A stretch of 64,000 bases of DNA from Bisporella sp. PMI_857 (taxonomy: Eukaryota > Ascomycota > Leotiomycetes > Helotiales > Helotiaceae). The notes beneath the pieces were generated by a model. The model saw nothing but the letters and a program-made list of their open reading frames with translations. It searched no databases and had not been told where the DNA came from. Of the stretch, positions 33,692 to 44,374 are shown in pieces. A program made the position numbers and the translations under genes. Numbering within the stretch: the stretch's first letter is position 1; the number at the start of each line of letters is the position of its first letter. Location of the stretch: contig JAJSPD010000003.1 in assembly GCA_021307315.1 (NCBI GenBank), forward strand, positions 1,178,001-1,242,000, written 5' to 3'.

Positions 33692-35083
33692 ATGGCGAGC
33701 ACCACTGCCGGGAAAACGCCCAAGACACTCAAATCCATATCACAATCACAGATCCCGCCCCTAGATCCAGCCTCACGATCTGATATTCTTAACGTCTCTC
33801 AGATACTAGCAAATGAAGGCCCGCGAGGATCTCACCTCGCCAGAGTGCGGGAAGGAAAGGCCCTCGTTCCTCCTCCTCTGATTTCCTCATCAGAATTCGT
33901 TCCCGGGCCTGTGGTAGAGCTGTTGATGAGGAGAAAGAAGGCCAGCGCACTCGGGGTGAAATTCACTGCGCCTGGCGACTTTCGCACTGCGGGGAGAAAG
34001 CCGGATGAGATTACCAATATGGAGGGCGCACTCCATACCTTCGTGACGCCTGTTGTCGGGAAGTGTGAGATGGTGGGTGATTATAGGTGGAATGGCGGGC
34101 ATGGCGTCGCTTTGTTTGGGAGCGATGGGGGAGAAGAGGGGGATTGGAGGACGAAGAGGTTGATGGTAAGGACGTGCGTGTTGAGTGCTAGTATCCAGAT
34201 GGATTTCGAGGGGCCGAAGGTGATGATGCGGGTTTGTAAATTGGATGGCTCTGAAGTATTGGGACAGAATCTAGGAGATGCATGGGAGATGTTGGATACG
34301 GAAAGCAAACAAGTTGAGGAGTTGAGGAGAGAGTATGATGATACACTGAGACGGCATATGGTTTTTCATCTGACAGCGGACGGAAGGCTACCTGCAAGGA
34401 ATGAGGTACCAAATGCAATGAGGCATGATGAGACACTCAAGTTCCTCGAGGGTGGTATCACGGAGGCGCATGAAATCGCGGATAACGTGGTGGGCAAATA
34501 CGCTAAGCTACATAACGATCGGATTGTCTCGCTGGAACTTCTCTTCAACACGGCAGTGCACCAAGTGCGAAACGAATTCTCAGCATTAGAAGCTATGTGC
34601 TCACAAGGATACGTATACACCTACGATCCAGCATCAATATTTGCAAGGGAAATCGGTGCTGAACTGCTCAACCGCTTGATGTTGGCTGCTCTTAGACACT
34701 TGTCTAATAATAACACCCTTTCAAATCTACGCATCTTCGCCATCAATGATTATGCAGACAGGTCGCTGGTTGGTTTGACCCAAAAAGCATTGGAGAAGCA
34801 GATTGGTGTTCGGGTAGTCCCAAAGCATGAACTATTTCGAGGACGGGGTGGGCAGTACGATATTGAGAAGTTCAAGGAAGCTGAAGGTGCATTATTGGTT
34901 ATTCACAACAACTCAGATGGTTTTGGCCAAAATATTGAAACGGAATGGGAGAGTGGAAGCTTGGATGGTGCCATAGGGTCGAATGGCAGTGGTGCAGCAA
35001 GCTTGGAGAGGAATCGGCCGGATCTTTTGGACTTTGTTTCGCCGGTCATTCAACCTCACGGAGAAAAAGAAAAAGCTTCTTAG
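33692..35083 (+). CDS. conserved fungal protein of unknown function
   Basis: A single exon of 463 residues from ATG 33692 (a GTG immediately precedes it). The N-terminal ~110 residues include PSRSDILNVSQ-like polar sequence and GPVVELLMRRKKASALGVKF. The middle has YRWNGGHGVALFG and MVRTCVLSASIQM. The C-terminal part has an ordered block with AREIGAELLNRLMLAALRHL, LRIFAINDYADRSLVGL and IGVRVVPKHELFRGRGGQYD, resembling an alpha/beta domain in which a small molecule or nucleic acid might bind. I cannot name the family with confidence. There is no signal peptide or membrane segment, so it is probably cytosolic. It is divergently transcribed from the Zn2Cys6 regulator, which could be chance. Confidence 0.8.
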   Translation: MASTTAGKTPKTLKSISQSQIPPLDPASRSDILNVSQILANEGPRGSHLARVREGKALVPPPLISSSEFVPGPVVELLMRRKKASALGVKFTAPGDFRTAGRKPDEITNMEGALHTFVTPVVGKCEMVGDYRWNGGHGVALFGSDGGEEGDWRTKRLMVRTCVLSASIQMDFEGPKVMMRVCKLDGSEVLGQNLGDAWEMLDTESKQVEELRREYDDTLRRHMVFHLTADGRLPARNEVPNAMRHDETLKFLEGGITEAHEIADNVVGKYAKLHNDRIVSLELLFNTAVHQVRNEFSALEAMCSQGYVYTYDPASIFAREIGAELLNRLMLAALRHLSNNNTLSNLRIFAINDYADRSLVGLTQKALEKQIGVRVVPKHELFRGRGGQYDIEKFKEAEGALLVIHNNSDGFGQNIETEWESGSLDGAIGSNGSGAASLERNRPDLLDFVSPVIQPHGEKEKAS

Positions 35084-35690
35084 GGAAGATGACTGTCATT
35101 GCCATTTTCTTCTTGGATACCCAACTCAACAAACAGGCTGTATACTGCTACTGATTCTATGATAACTGAATAAAGACGCTATCAAGCTATGCTAACCTTT
35201 TGATGATGGGCTATGGATTCTGAGTATCACATTAACATTCTACCTCTTGTATGGATCTTTGCAGCGCGTGAATTCTTTCACGGAAATGTATACAATAGAT
35301 ATCCCACTTCTGGATGCAAGCCTTCATGTCGGGTAATGACCCAAGAACTATCAAAATTGGCAAATAGCTACCCTGGTTCCTTGGTTGCGTTCTTGGCACA
35401 TCAGGCACTTCGGAGAGTCTTACACAATCGTTCAGGAACGTTGATATCTTGCGGTCAGGGCCCACATCTAATAAGGCCGCGTGGTTTATCCGGATGTTGT
35501 CATCCGCCTGTACAGAGTATGAAAATCTTGATCGATCATTCCTCCTTCCCTTTACAATGTGCGCGGGTCCTTGGCTCTCTTGGCTGCAGTTATAATGCCT
35601 TGTAACACAGTTTATAATGTGAATTCCGCTTCTCTCTGAGGAAGTAACTCAGGATTTTGCTAATTCTTGCTGTGAAATTGGTGTATCAAC
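35084..35690. other. intergenic
   Basis: Spacer with the 3' flank of the 463-aa gene and the promoter of the dienelactone hydrolase gene. A 130-codon plus frame at 35213-35605 lacks any recognised feature. Confidence 0.5.
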
Positions 35691-36771
35691 ATGCGTACCT
35701 CATTCTTAGTATCCTCAGTGCTTGCTGTTCTAGCACCAGCACTAGCAATTGCAGATTCGCTACACGTATATCCGCGTTCACTGGCGGATGAGCACCCAGG
35801 TCAGCTCTCAAAAGTCATAACAAGCAATTCACTCTGCTCAAATGGCGTTATAACGGATGCAAACTCGACCGGCAAATTCGAGGTTGTTAACGGCAGTATG
35901 TGCACAATTAAAAGCGCAATTCAAACAATCCATAAGGACTAACATTAAGATAGTTCGGACTTATATCGCTTATCCTAGAGGAAAGAAGTCAAAAAATGCG
36001 ATTCTTTATTTGTCCGATATCTTTGGTGTTGATCTTATTAACAACCAATTGTGAGTTTCCACTTGAAATTATGAGGTTGGAGCGTCTTGGCTAAGTAATC
36101 GACACAGGTTAGCAGACAGTCTCGCACGCGCTGGCTACTTAGTTGCCGTGCCAGACCTGTTCGATGGCGACGCGGTACCCACGGACTTCATGGGAAACCC
36201 AACTTTCAATCTGACCGAGTGGCGGATAAGGCATCCACCTGAGGCCATCGACGCTATTGTAACATCCAGCATTAGTGCATTGCGAGGCGAGCAATTTGGG
36301 GTTGAAAAGCTAGGAGCCACTGGGTACTGGTAAGTCGCCTTTGTTGTGCCTTCACACCCAAAACCTAATGTAATGTCCCAGCTTCGGCGGTAAATATGTG
36401 ACTCGCTTCTTGGCACCTGGTAAAGGACTTGACGCAGGCTTCACCGCACACCCAAGTCAAGTCGTCGCTGAGGAGTACCAAGCTGTCACAAAACCACTGA
36501 GTATCGCTTTTGGAGGTAAGTCCTCATCCCATGACGGGAAAATATGTTAGCTAAACTACGCGTAGCGCTTGACTCCATCACGCCAGCACAGCGCATCGCA
36601 ACTGAAGCCATTTTCCAAACAAACAATTTGACCTATCAGACAGCTTTGTACGCAGGGGCTGAGCATGGCTTCGCGGTGAGAACAGATTTATCGATTCCGC
36701 AGAAGAAGTTTGCCCAGGAGTCGGCTTATTTCCAGGCTGTGAGATTTTTTGATGCCTGGGTTAAGGTGTAG
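35691..36771 (+). CDS. secreted dienelactone hydrolase-family protein
   Basis: Five exons (35691-35895, 35954-36050, 36108-36329, 36382-36515, 36566-36771) with four introns of 50-58 bp; 287 residues. A signal peptide (MRTSFLVSSVLAVLAPALAIA) is followed by a short cysteine-containing segment and the hydrolase domain: IRTYIAYPRG, LYLSDIFGVDLINNQLLAD, then the nucleophile elbow GYCFGGKYV that spans the third intron. The acid lies in FGALDSITP and the base in AGAEHGFAVR, so the Cys-Asp-His triad is complete. Family members hydrolyse dienelactones or related esters; the exported form and natural substrate here are unknown. The expected motif order (Cys, Asp, His) supports the splice model. Confidence 0.9.
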
Positions 36772-37063
36772 ATAAACTCATAGGCAAACTAATGTGTCGT
36801 TCTGGAATAGAATGAAATGAAATTAACTATTGTGCTTGTACATATGCCTTAAATCAAATGAAAAAGGTACGTGGACCAAAAAAATATATGGAATCATATG
36901 ACAACGTGCAAAATGCTCCCACTTGAGGAGCGAAACGGCTACTGAAATATTGGCAGAGTACGATTCTCCATTGAGCTTGATTCTACCAAAGGCCCGTAAA
37001 TGCAGCATCCTCTTAAGTGCCCCAAAATACTCCTATGTTCCCGGTTGTGACACAAAACTCCAC
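36772..37063. other. convergent spacer
   Basis: 3' ends of the dienelactone hydrolase gene and the small mitochondrial-type gene meet here. No other feature is seen. Confidence 0.5.
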
Positions 37064-37362
37064 TCAAATGGTAGGTCCCGAATAACCCATAATGTTTGGT
37101 ACAGCATAAGGCCAAAACATGACGACTGCGCACACTGGAACGTACCTGTGGCAGACACTGATCAGCATACGTCCGTCAAAGGTAGAAAGGAGAAACCATA
37201 CATCATTAGAGTGCCGATGGTTCTTTTCGTGGGACCCGACATGTTTGCAGGCTGTTTAGCCGCCTTTGCAGTTGCGTATTGTCTGAACTGCATAGCACCG
37301 GCTCTCTGGATCTTCGTGCGAGCCAAGGCGGAGAGGATGGGCGAGCGGGTTAAGGGTGCCAT
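37064..37362 (-). CDS. small mitochondrial-type single-pass membrane protein (80 aa)
   Basis: Two exons, 37362-37202 and 37145-37064, flank a 56-bp GTATGG...CACAG intron with a GCTGATC branch-like site. The product is 80 residues. The first ~35 residues are Arg/Ala/Ser-rich without acidic residues, ending in QFRQYATAKAAKQP, a typical mitochondrial presequence. After GPTKRTIGTLMMY comes a hydrophobic span (VPVCAVVMFWPYAVPNIMG) and a short tail. I do not recognise the family. Size and architecture resemble small accessory subunits of inner-membrane respiratory or ATP-synthase complexes, which is inference only. Unspliced, the frame ends at 66 codons and loses the membrane segment, so automated annotation could miss it. 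Confidence 0.7.
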
Positions 37363-39506
37363 TTCGATCTCTTGTATGAATGAATGTATTGAGGTGGAAA
37401 GCGGGGTAAGGGGGATGCAAATCGCGTTCTTCTCAAGTCGGTCAATAAGTCAGCTTTTCGAGGAAGGACAGTCTATGTTGTAGATGTTTGCGGGATGCTG
37501 AACGTGATGTCTTTGTTGTGAAGATCAAAGCACAGCTTCTGGGCAGCATGGGGAATGTAGAGTATATGAAGGAGCCCCAGCAGGGTAAGCACCAAGTCGT
37601 ACCACTGCTGCATGAATCCAGCCCTCATCTCCCGTCTCGAAATAACCGCCGTTCTTTCCGGTGACTGGCTCCCTCCAGCTCCGCCCAGGCTGCTTCCCCC
37701 AGGATTGCGGGGTTTCACAAAGCGGGGTAATCTCGTACTATAGGGGTCTAGGTGGCAACGGAAACGGCCTGCAAGGGGCCGGAAGACTAATGCTGGAATG
37801 AGGATTGGGGGATACGTTACTCAACGCAAGCAAAATCAATGTTGAGAGGATAAAGCATTTGATTAAAATGATGCCTTTGCTCTCGCTGGGAATGAAGTAT
37901 ATTAATAATTTCGTGATAGCGCTTAAGAATTGCTTAGACGGATGCTCTGTGTAACATCTTTTGTATGATCTTCCCTAAGAATCGTAACCCAATTCTGGAC
38001 ATGATGAGAGGTAATCTTGCGCTGTCCTCCATAATTATTTTATAAGGGACTTCATCTTCGCAATTTGACAGGATACGCTGCAATCTCCTCAACGAGTATG
38101 TCTTCGAGGTTTTGGGAATCACCATAGGTTCAAGACTGCAACCCTTTATCCCCGCGACTTAAGATCAACCTATCATCTTACTTTATAACGCACAGCGGCA
38201 TAAAGTAAAATGCTATAAAGCAGTGAACCTTCCATATGCTTTCAACCTTTACACCTTTCACCCTCGACAGCGTATCCTCTGCCGCTTCTGGCTGTCTTCC
38301 ACCTTTACCAGTTTCCACTGGTCCAAATTGGAATCTACGACCTCTACAATCTTGAATTCTGATGTCTCAAACGGGACAGATCGAACCTCTAGTCGCTCCT
38401 TTTCAAGATTGTATATCTCTCGTGCATAGAACGCTATTGACCTGCCATACTTTGTCGGCTTTCTGAGTCATCAAGGGAGTAAGGAGTGAGATTGCATATA
38501 AGAGGCAAAAGGCTCCCAATATCCCCTAAAAACGAGTCCCCATAACTTAAAGGAGGAGGTTGTGACGTTAGTTGGATATTGAAGTTGTGTAACTCGAGTT
38601 TGAATGTGTAGCTAATACATAAGTTATATAGCTAGTGGCGTAGAGAAGGAAGCACAACGCTTATCTTTCGGGTTTATGAACTTGTGGGGGGTGGTTTAAC
38701 ATGAAATAGAGTGATGATATGGGTGTGTCTAGCGAGGAGGCAAGAGTCTAATAGCATTCATTCAAAGTTTACAACTCCAGGATCAGTAGGGTTGGCGAGA
38801 GTTAAAAAACCCCCCCCATATGATGTTCTAGACAGGAACCTACTGCCAACCAGTCGAGCCAAATTGACCAAGCCATGGAATAGAAGGGCTTGTTAGTATA
38901 CACAGATGTTGACCCTAGCCTTTAATGTCACAGCAATGTTTGAAACATTTAAACCCTGTAGCTTGATACATTGGTTTCCAATTGATAGCATCGCCGAAGT
39001 GAATGGCGAAGTAATTGTGAAGATAGGAGCTAACCTAGCACATATAGGGTATAGGGACAAGCGATATCTTAACATGAATCCTCAAAGGGTATGGGAAGTT
39101 CCTTGACAATACTCGTGGCTTTGAGTGGTGAACATGCCAGCTGAGACGACGAAAATCAAGATTTGGAGAAAGAGTAGAACTCGAGCACGAATGTAAATAA
39201 ATCAAGCCTACTAACAGAAGATTGTGGAGGAAATAATGCTAGGACATGAACACAAGGAGACCATCGAATGACATGATTTGATTGATTTCAAAGCCCTATA
39301 CAAGGCGGTTTCCCGAATCTGATGTGGCAGTCCTTAGGCTGACATAAAGTGCCAGAGCTTATCTTAGCTAGCTTTAACTGACGCCTGGTTATCCACGTGC
39401 TAGAAGCCCATATTGAATGAATGCTCGCAACCCATTTCTACTCGAACAACCCTATTCTCTGACACTCCATTCATCTCCTTCCATTCGCGAATAGCTTGAA
39501 GATATA
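37363..39506. other. long gene-poor spacer
   Basis: About 2.1 kb with only short frames. A 66-codon plus frame at 38906-39106 has no recognised domain. A C7-8 run lies near 38811. No tRNA or transposon hallmarks are seen. Confidence 0.5.
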
Positions 39507-40661
39507 TCATGCAACTGGTGACCAAGGCATTGGAACAAGCACTCTGCTCTTCATCGTCTGGATCAGAGGCACGGTTCTATGTACGGTATCTCCCCAGCCT
39601 GCAATGCTCCAGCTCTGTTCTCGTCGTACCTTCCTCTCCTCCAGATCCGCAAACTGCCACAGGTGGTGCACGGTGTTTAGGTCGCCGATTTGGACAAACC
39701 AAGCTCCAACACCCTCCATGACCTCGCGTCTAGCTTGGAGGCCTCGTCTCCAGTGTGTCTCCCACTCAAGCAGGTTGCCGGGGTGAAGAGTGTAGGAACG
39801 AAGTTCGAAGACTCCACCGAGCTTGCGAGGAGATGTTGTAGGCCAGAAGGAGAATTCTTGCATGAGTGAAGTGCGCTTAGCTGTAATGAGGGTCTTGAGT
39901 TTGGCGTCAAAAGCAGGGAAGTCAGGGTGGTTTGCAATGTTATTGAGAGAGCTGTGGTATCCGTGGTATCGTTGATACTCCCAGATATGGACTGGTAGTC
40001 TCATTAGCATAATCTAAAAACTTGCAAGTTGAGCTACTTACCAAACGTATCGCAATCTCCTACCTCGGTTCTCCAGCTTCCGACTAGGTGCACCTTATTT
40101 TCTGGAATGCCTGCCATTCGGGGATACCAGCTCCCGACCAGTTCCACGTATTCATCGACCTTATCTGGCTTGACCTCATGAAACACAATACTGTGGACAT
40201 ATTTGCCTCGTGCCAAAACCTGACTGAAGGACTGCTCGATCTCCTGATCCATCTCCCTACCCTCCTTTGTACCGTAGATTAACGAGCTGAGCTTGCCCGC
40301 TTTCTTGCCATCTTCTTCCTCTAGTTCTGCAGAGCTGCGAGGTGAGCCTAGTTTCAGGGGGTCATTTTATAAATGTGCTCGCATTGCTCACAAGCGGAGC
40401 AGTGGGAGGCTCAGGTGCTCCTCCACAAGGGAGCGTTATGATGAAAGAAATATACTGACTGTTCTCCTTCTTGGGCTTCTTCTCCTCGGCGAGCTTCTCT
40501 CTGAATTCTTTCTTCTTCGTCTCGAAAGCTACCGCGCCTTCTGGAGTAATATCTGACAAAGCTGGTGATCGAAAGAGTGGAATGCTCGTCGCGAACGCCC
40601 TTGATGACGTAATTGAAGCGTTGATTGAGCCGGAGCTCTTTGCAAATCGACGAACGAACAT
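39507..40661 (-). CDS. NIPSNAP-family mitochondrial protein
   Basis: Three exons (40661-40460, 40347-40042, 39991-39507) with introns of 112 and 50 bp; 330 residues. The N-terminus MFVRRFAKSSGSINASITSS is an Arg/Ser-rich presequence. The two NIPSNAP repeats follow: the first in YVHSIVFHEVKPDKVDEYV through GSWRTEVGDCDTFVHIWEY, the second in GGVFELRSYTLHPGNLLEWE through GDLNTVHHLWQFADLEERK. Each repeat is a ferredoxin-like alpha/beta fold ending in a His-x-Trp-x-(Tyr/Phe) motif (HIWEY and HLWQF). NIPSNAP proteins reside in mitochondria; in animals they flag damaged mitochondria for autophagy, and the fungal role is unclear. It is transcribed divergently from ATP18. Confidence 0.9.
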
Positions 40662-41250
40662 GGCTGCTAGCTGAAGCGATACAGAGGGGGTATGAAAGAT
40701 GTCGCGCGACAGCTCAGCAGAGCTCTGACAAGCTCACTGAAGCTTGATATGACGTAGTCGTGTCGAGTTCTGAAGTGAATGAACTTGAGCAAAAACGCCG
40801 TTGATGTATTTTGAGGGGAAGTAAGTCAAGAAAGCAGGAACAGCAGCGCAGACGGATTATTATAGACGATCGTAAGTTTGCAAGACAGTATCAACGGAGT
40901 ACGCAAGGAAATGCTGGCGATTCAATTGGATGAGGAGGTGCTGTGTGTGGAAGCTTCCCCGCACTCTTGATTGAACTTGCTGCTGCAAGATGTTGAAGCT
41001 GTCTTCGGATTGGTCAGGGGTTCCCGTCATGTTTCCTTCTCCAAATACGCTTTGGTCAACCTGCCCATCTTGCACGTGACTATTATTATATAATCCTCAT
41101 GAGGTTCGGCAAGTTGCGGCTCTGATCTTGGCATTGGCCTCCGGCTTTGATTTTGAACCTCCTTCCGTACCTACGCCTTGATATCTGTACCTAGCATCCC
41201 ACAATCCGATCAAGTACCCCTCGATCGACTTCTCACACAAACAACACAAG
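40662..41250. promoter_or_regulatory. divergent intergenic region NIPSNAP / ATP18
   Basis: A 589-bp spacer between outward-facing start codons of two genes for mitochondrial proteins. A CCAATC box (minus strand; ATTGG at 41010-41014) is present, a common element bound by the CBC/HAP complex at respiratory genes. Confidence 0.5.
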
Positions 41251-41623
41251 ATGTCTCTATTTGGAAAGAAGTTCCCAGCGCCTGTCGGTACGTCAATTGG
41301 CCATGAAAACTTCTGCATCGTGGGAAGAGGGACTAACAGGGAGATAGCTAAGCCAATGGCTCCATTCTATATCGCCGGTTCGACCCCAATCTAGAGCATA
41401 CAACCTTTAACCATGTTGGATGAGGACGCTGATGGTTTGCAGGCCTTGTCATCCTATACGGTGTCAACGCTGCCCAGAACGCGTTGATGAACAGTGAGTA
41501 GTGTTGGCTTCAAGCATCGGCGACAGCTTTTCTGATATACAATTTTCAGGCGAGGAATTCAAGAATGATCCCCGAAACCCAAGAGTCAAATCTGGCAAGG
41601 CTGCAGCGGCAGACAAGCACTAG
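41251..41623 (+). CDS. atp18: ATP synthase subunit j (Atp18)
   Basis: Four small exons (41251-41287, 41348-41377, 41443-41493, 41550-41623) separated by introns of 60, 65 and 56 bp encode 63 residues. The protein begins MSLFGKKFPAPVAKPMAPFY, has one membrane span (FYIAGLVILYGVNAAQ) and a polar tail with EEFKNDPRNPRVKSGK. This layout, with the FPTP/FPAP-like start and the 'ND PRNPR' tail, is that of subunit i/j of the mitochondrial F1Fo ATP synthase (yeast Atp18, 59 aa), a small stalk-associated inner-membrane subunit. The longest exon is 74 bp, so no ORF of useful length reveals the gene. Confidence 0.92.
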
Positions 41624-42566
41624 ATGATAGTCGAAGTGGATGAAGGAGGCATGGCATAGACCGGAGCGAATTTACACGGGGAATGACCATGGCATTGTAT
41701 CATAAGAGAAGCCATTTCAGCTGGACCTTGAGCCGCCTATCTCTCGCTTTTTGTGCTACGTGAATGATAAAACCTCCTCCTATTAGCCAGAACCCATAGC
41801 ACACACTCATGCGTCTAGGAGGCAGAGAGCCACGACATAACCTATCTATTTCGTTGTGTAAAAGATCCAATTCAATCAATCATGTATTCGAATGGCATGT
41901 ACAAACTTATGGGCAAATAGCATTCAAGTTCGAGGCTTATACGGCTTCTGCGCATTCAGCCTGCTTATCACTGTACATCCGTTAAGCAATTCGTTTCTAT
42001 TTAAAGCTCTCTGTTATTTCCCCGCCTGTCGAAACTAACTCCAAGACTGGCATAAGCTTCTTCCAAAGATTTGGAAAGTAAAAGCTTACTACTAGTAGTA
42101 ATCCTCATGTGATCTGTACTTGTTCATATGTAGATAGATCATTTTCAATTCTCGTCTTCTCCAAAACCTACACTCGTTGCCCCTGAGTGGAGACATGATG
42201 CACTTACAGAAATTAAAAAGATTTTGGCCAGGTGTGAGATTACGTCGCATATTTTATGTTTGGGGTTCTATTCGAAACAGGGAGTTCGGTCATCCAATGT
42301 ATCACTATAATGCATGAAGTATATTCCTATAAAGTCCACGCCTCCATAGTAGCTTGCTATTCTTCCATACCCGCTGTCTTTCTTTGAGAAGTCTAGTCCT
42401 CGTCATCACCAGATCGAAGCCTTACTTATTCTACTTATGCGTGCATATAAAGTCAGACTAGGCAACGACGGCCCAGATACGGATGTCGTGGAGAATTGAG
42501 GCGGGTATATAATGGCGTGCATTTCTAACCTACTTTCTACTCAGCGGCATCAAAGATTCAAGAATC
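41624..42566. other. intergenic
   Basis: About 0.94 kb between the ATP18 and RAV2 3' ends (convergent). No gene is supported. Confidence 0.55.
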
Positions 42567-43613
42567 CTAATCATCTTCTTTCTTCCCCGTCACAACATCC
42601 AAACATCTCCTCGCCCCAACAACAGTCCGCTCCAAAGCCCCCAGCTTCGCCCCAAGACTTAACAAACTCGGATCCGCGCTTCCCTCCACCCTGACTTTCT
42701 CCCTGACCCTGACCCTCTCTCCTCTATAAATGAACACCCCGTCCATCTCGTCATGCTCCAGCCTCCTCTGCGCGCCAATCGCAAAAGCAAACCTCTCTCC
42801 AAGGTTTAATTCCTTCTCTGCATCCTCTAACACCCGGATCGTAAGGACAAGGCTCGAGTCCGAGAGCGCGAGGTCGAGCGAGAGAGTAGGAGGAAGAGGT
42901 GGATCAAATGCATTGGTTGGGAGAGGATTATCATACCACTCAGTTACCGGGGACTCGGGAAGAGGTGTGCCAGGACGCGCAGGCGTATGATTTGGTGTAG
43001 GATTTTTCGGTTCTAGGAGAGGCGGGCCTTTGAGTAATGCGAGGGCTTCGAGAATTATGGTATGCAGGAGCCGAAGCTGGGAAGATATAAAAGAGGAGGA
43101 GGATCGGTCCCCGGTCCAGCGGGTTATGTCGACACAGTCAAGGGATTGGTTGAGCAAGGTGCGGAGGGCGGACAGCGGAGAGAGGAGGACAGGATCGGCG
43201 GAGAGGGACAGAACCAGTGGCGATGGAGTAATGGTCTTCAATCGCAGGTGAAGCGTCTGTATTATATATTAGCCTGTCGTATACCAAGTGAACAGAGTAG
43301 GTGAGCTTTCGTACACCCTTCACGATCCTCGTCCCAACTCTCGTGATATGCCCTTTCACACTCTCACTCCGCGGACTGCTTAATACCAGGGTACTGCCTG
43401 GATCAATAGGAGCTAGGAGCGCATAGCAGTCCTCTAATCCGCTCTTCAATGATGCTAAAGTGTCTTGTAGCGATTCTAGAAGCCATGCGAGCTCTCGTGC
43501 CTTGGATAAGTTAGCTTTCTCTTTATGCTTAGAGCATATAGACGTACAGTAGAAGCATCTTCCTCCTGCTTCAACTTCTCGGGAGGAAGGGGTGGCCACA
43601 CTGAAGTCGACAT
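42567..43613 (-). CDS. rav2: Rogdi / RAVE complex subunit Rav2
   Basis: Exons 43613-43548, 43500-43315 and 43256-42567; introns of 47 bp (with GCTAAC branch) and 58 bp; 313 residues. The N-terminus MSTSVWPPLPPEKLKQEED leads into a leucine-rich helical region ARELAWLLESLQDTLASLKSGLEDCYALLAP. After it come GSTLVLSSPRSESVKGHITRVG and LVLSLSADPVLLSPLSALRTLL. This is the Rogdi leucine-zipper family. Yeast Rav2 works with Rav1 and Skp1 to reassemble V1 and Vo sectors of the vacuolar H+-ATPase. A long antisense frame (42730-42990 plus and others) overlaps it because of strong codon bias and is not a gene. Confidence 0.85.
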
Positions 43614-43790
43614 TTTGGTTGTTCTATTAGACTTCAGCCTTGCAGCTCCTTGTAGGTTCACATATTACACAATGAGATAGCTTGAGCTTGGGCCAATCAG
43701 CCAAGACATTTTCAACCTCGAATCCCTAACTTACTTACGCAACAATCTTAAGCTGCTAACTCCCAGTCTCTTCCCTCATGATCTGACGAC
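43614..43790. promoter_or_regulatory. short divergent promoter rav2 / pop7 with CCAAT box
   Basis: Only 177 bp separate the two outward-facing start codons. A GGCCAATCAG element, a canonical CCAAT box, lies at 43693-43697 near the centre, so the two genes probably share regulatory DNA. Confidence 0.6.
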
Positions 43791-44374
43791 ATGGCAAAAG
43801 AAGCACCCATAAAAGATATCAACTCAGTCACGGCGCAACATACCAAGCTTCCGCGACTACCAGACAGTCAGTTTACCTTTCTCCGATCCCTATACGTCTT
43901 CTAATGTTCAGCCCATATACAGGCCAAAAAATCCAGAAACGCCCCCTAATCCACCCACCCATTCCCTCGCCTCATACCGGCTCCTCCACTCCAAAGATCA
44001 TCTACATCTCCGCTTCGTCGCCCTTCATCGCCACCGTAAAACGTGTGCGGAAGCTCCTCTCGCATATCGAGGCTCGATCTGGTCCGTCGACGCTCTCCTC
44101 AAACCTGACGTCGCAAATTCAAGCCGGGATACAACAGAGACGGAAGAAGGGAGAAGAGGTGATCTTGAAAGGGACGGGAAAGGCAATCGAGAAAGTGCTG
44201 CAACTTGTTGTGTATTGGCAGGCGCAGCAATATGTGGTGGTGAAGGTTAGGACGGGAAGTGTAGGTGCTGTCGATGACGTTGTTGAACGGGGGGATGAGG
44301 CGGACGGAGCGGAAGCTGTGGAGAGCAGGGTGAGGAGAACAAGCTGTTTGGAGGTTGGAATAAGCCTAAGATGA
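43791..44374 (+). CDS. pop7: RNase P/MRP protein subunit Pop7 (Rpp20)
   Basis: Two exons (43791-43866, 43923-44374) with a 56-bp GTCAGT...TACAG intron; 175 residues. The frame starts MAKEAPIKDINSVTAQH. The Alba-like core is clear: PKIIYISASSPFIATVKRVRKLL, then VILKGTGKAIEKVLQLVVYWQ, then YVVVKVRTGSVGAVDDV, and the family's closing motif RVRRTSCLEVGISLR. Rpp20/Pop7 pairs with Pop6 (Rpp25) and binds the P3 domain of RNase P and MRP RNAs for tRNA 5' processing and rRNA cleavage in the nucleus. An acidic insertion (ERGDEADGAEAVE) separates the last two strands. Confidence 0.92.

Noticed and set aside
31144..36771. Secondary-metabolite cluster around the Zn2Cys6 regulator
   Set aside because: No backbone synthase is present, and neighbours are an RNA enzyme, an unknown protein and a hydrolase.
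42730..43304. Several plus-strand ORFs
   Set aside because: Antisense to the rav2 exons; Arg/Gly/Ser-rich artefacts with no structure.
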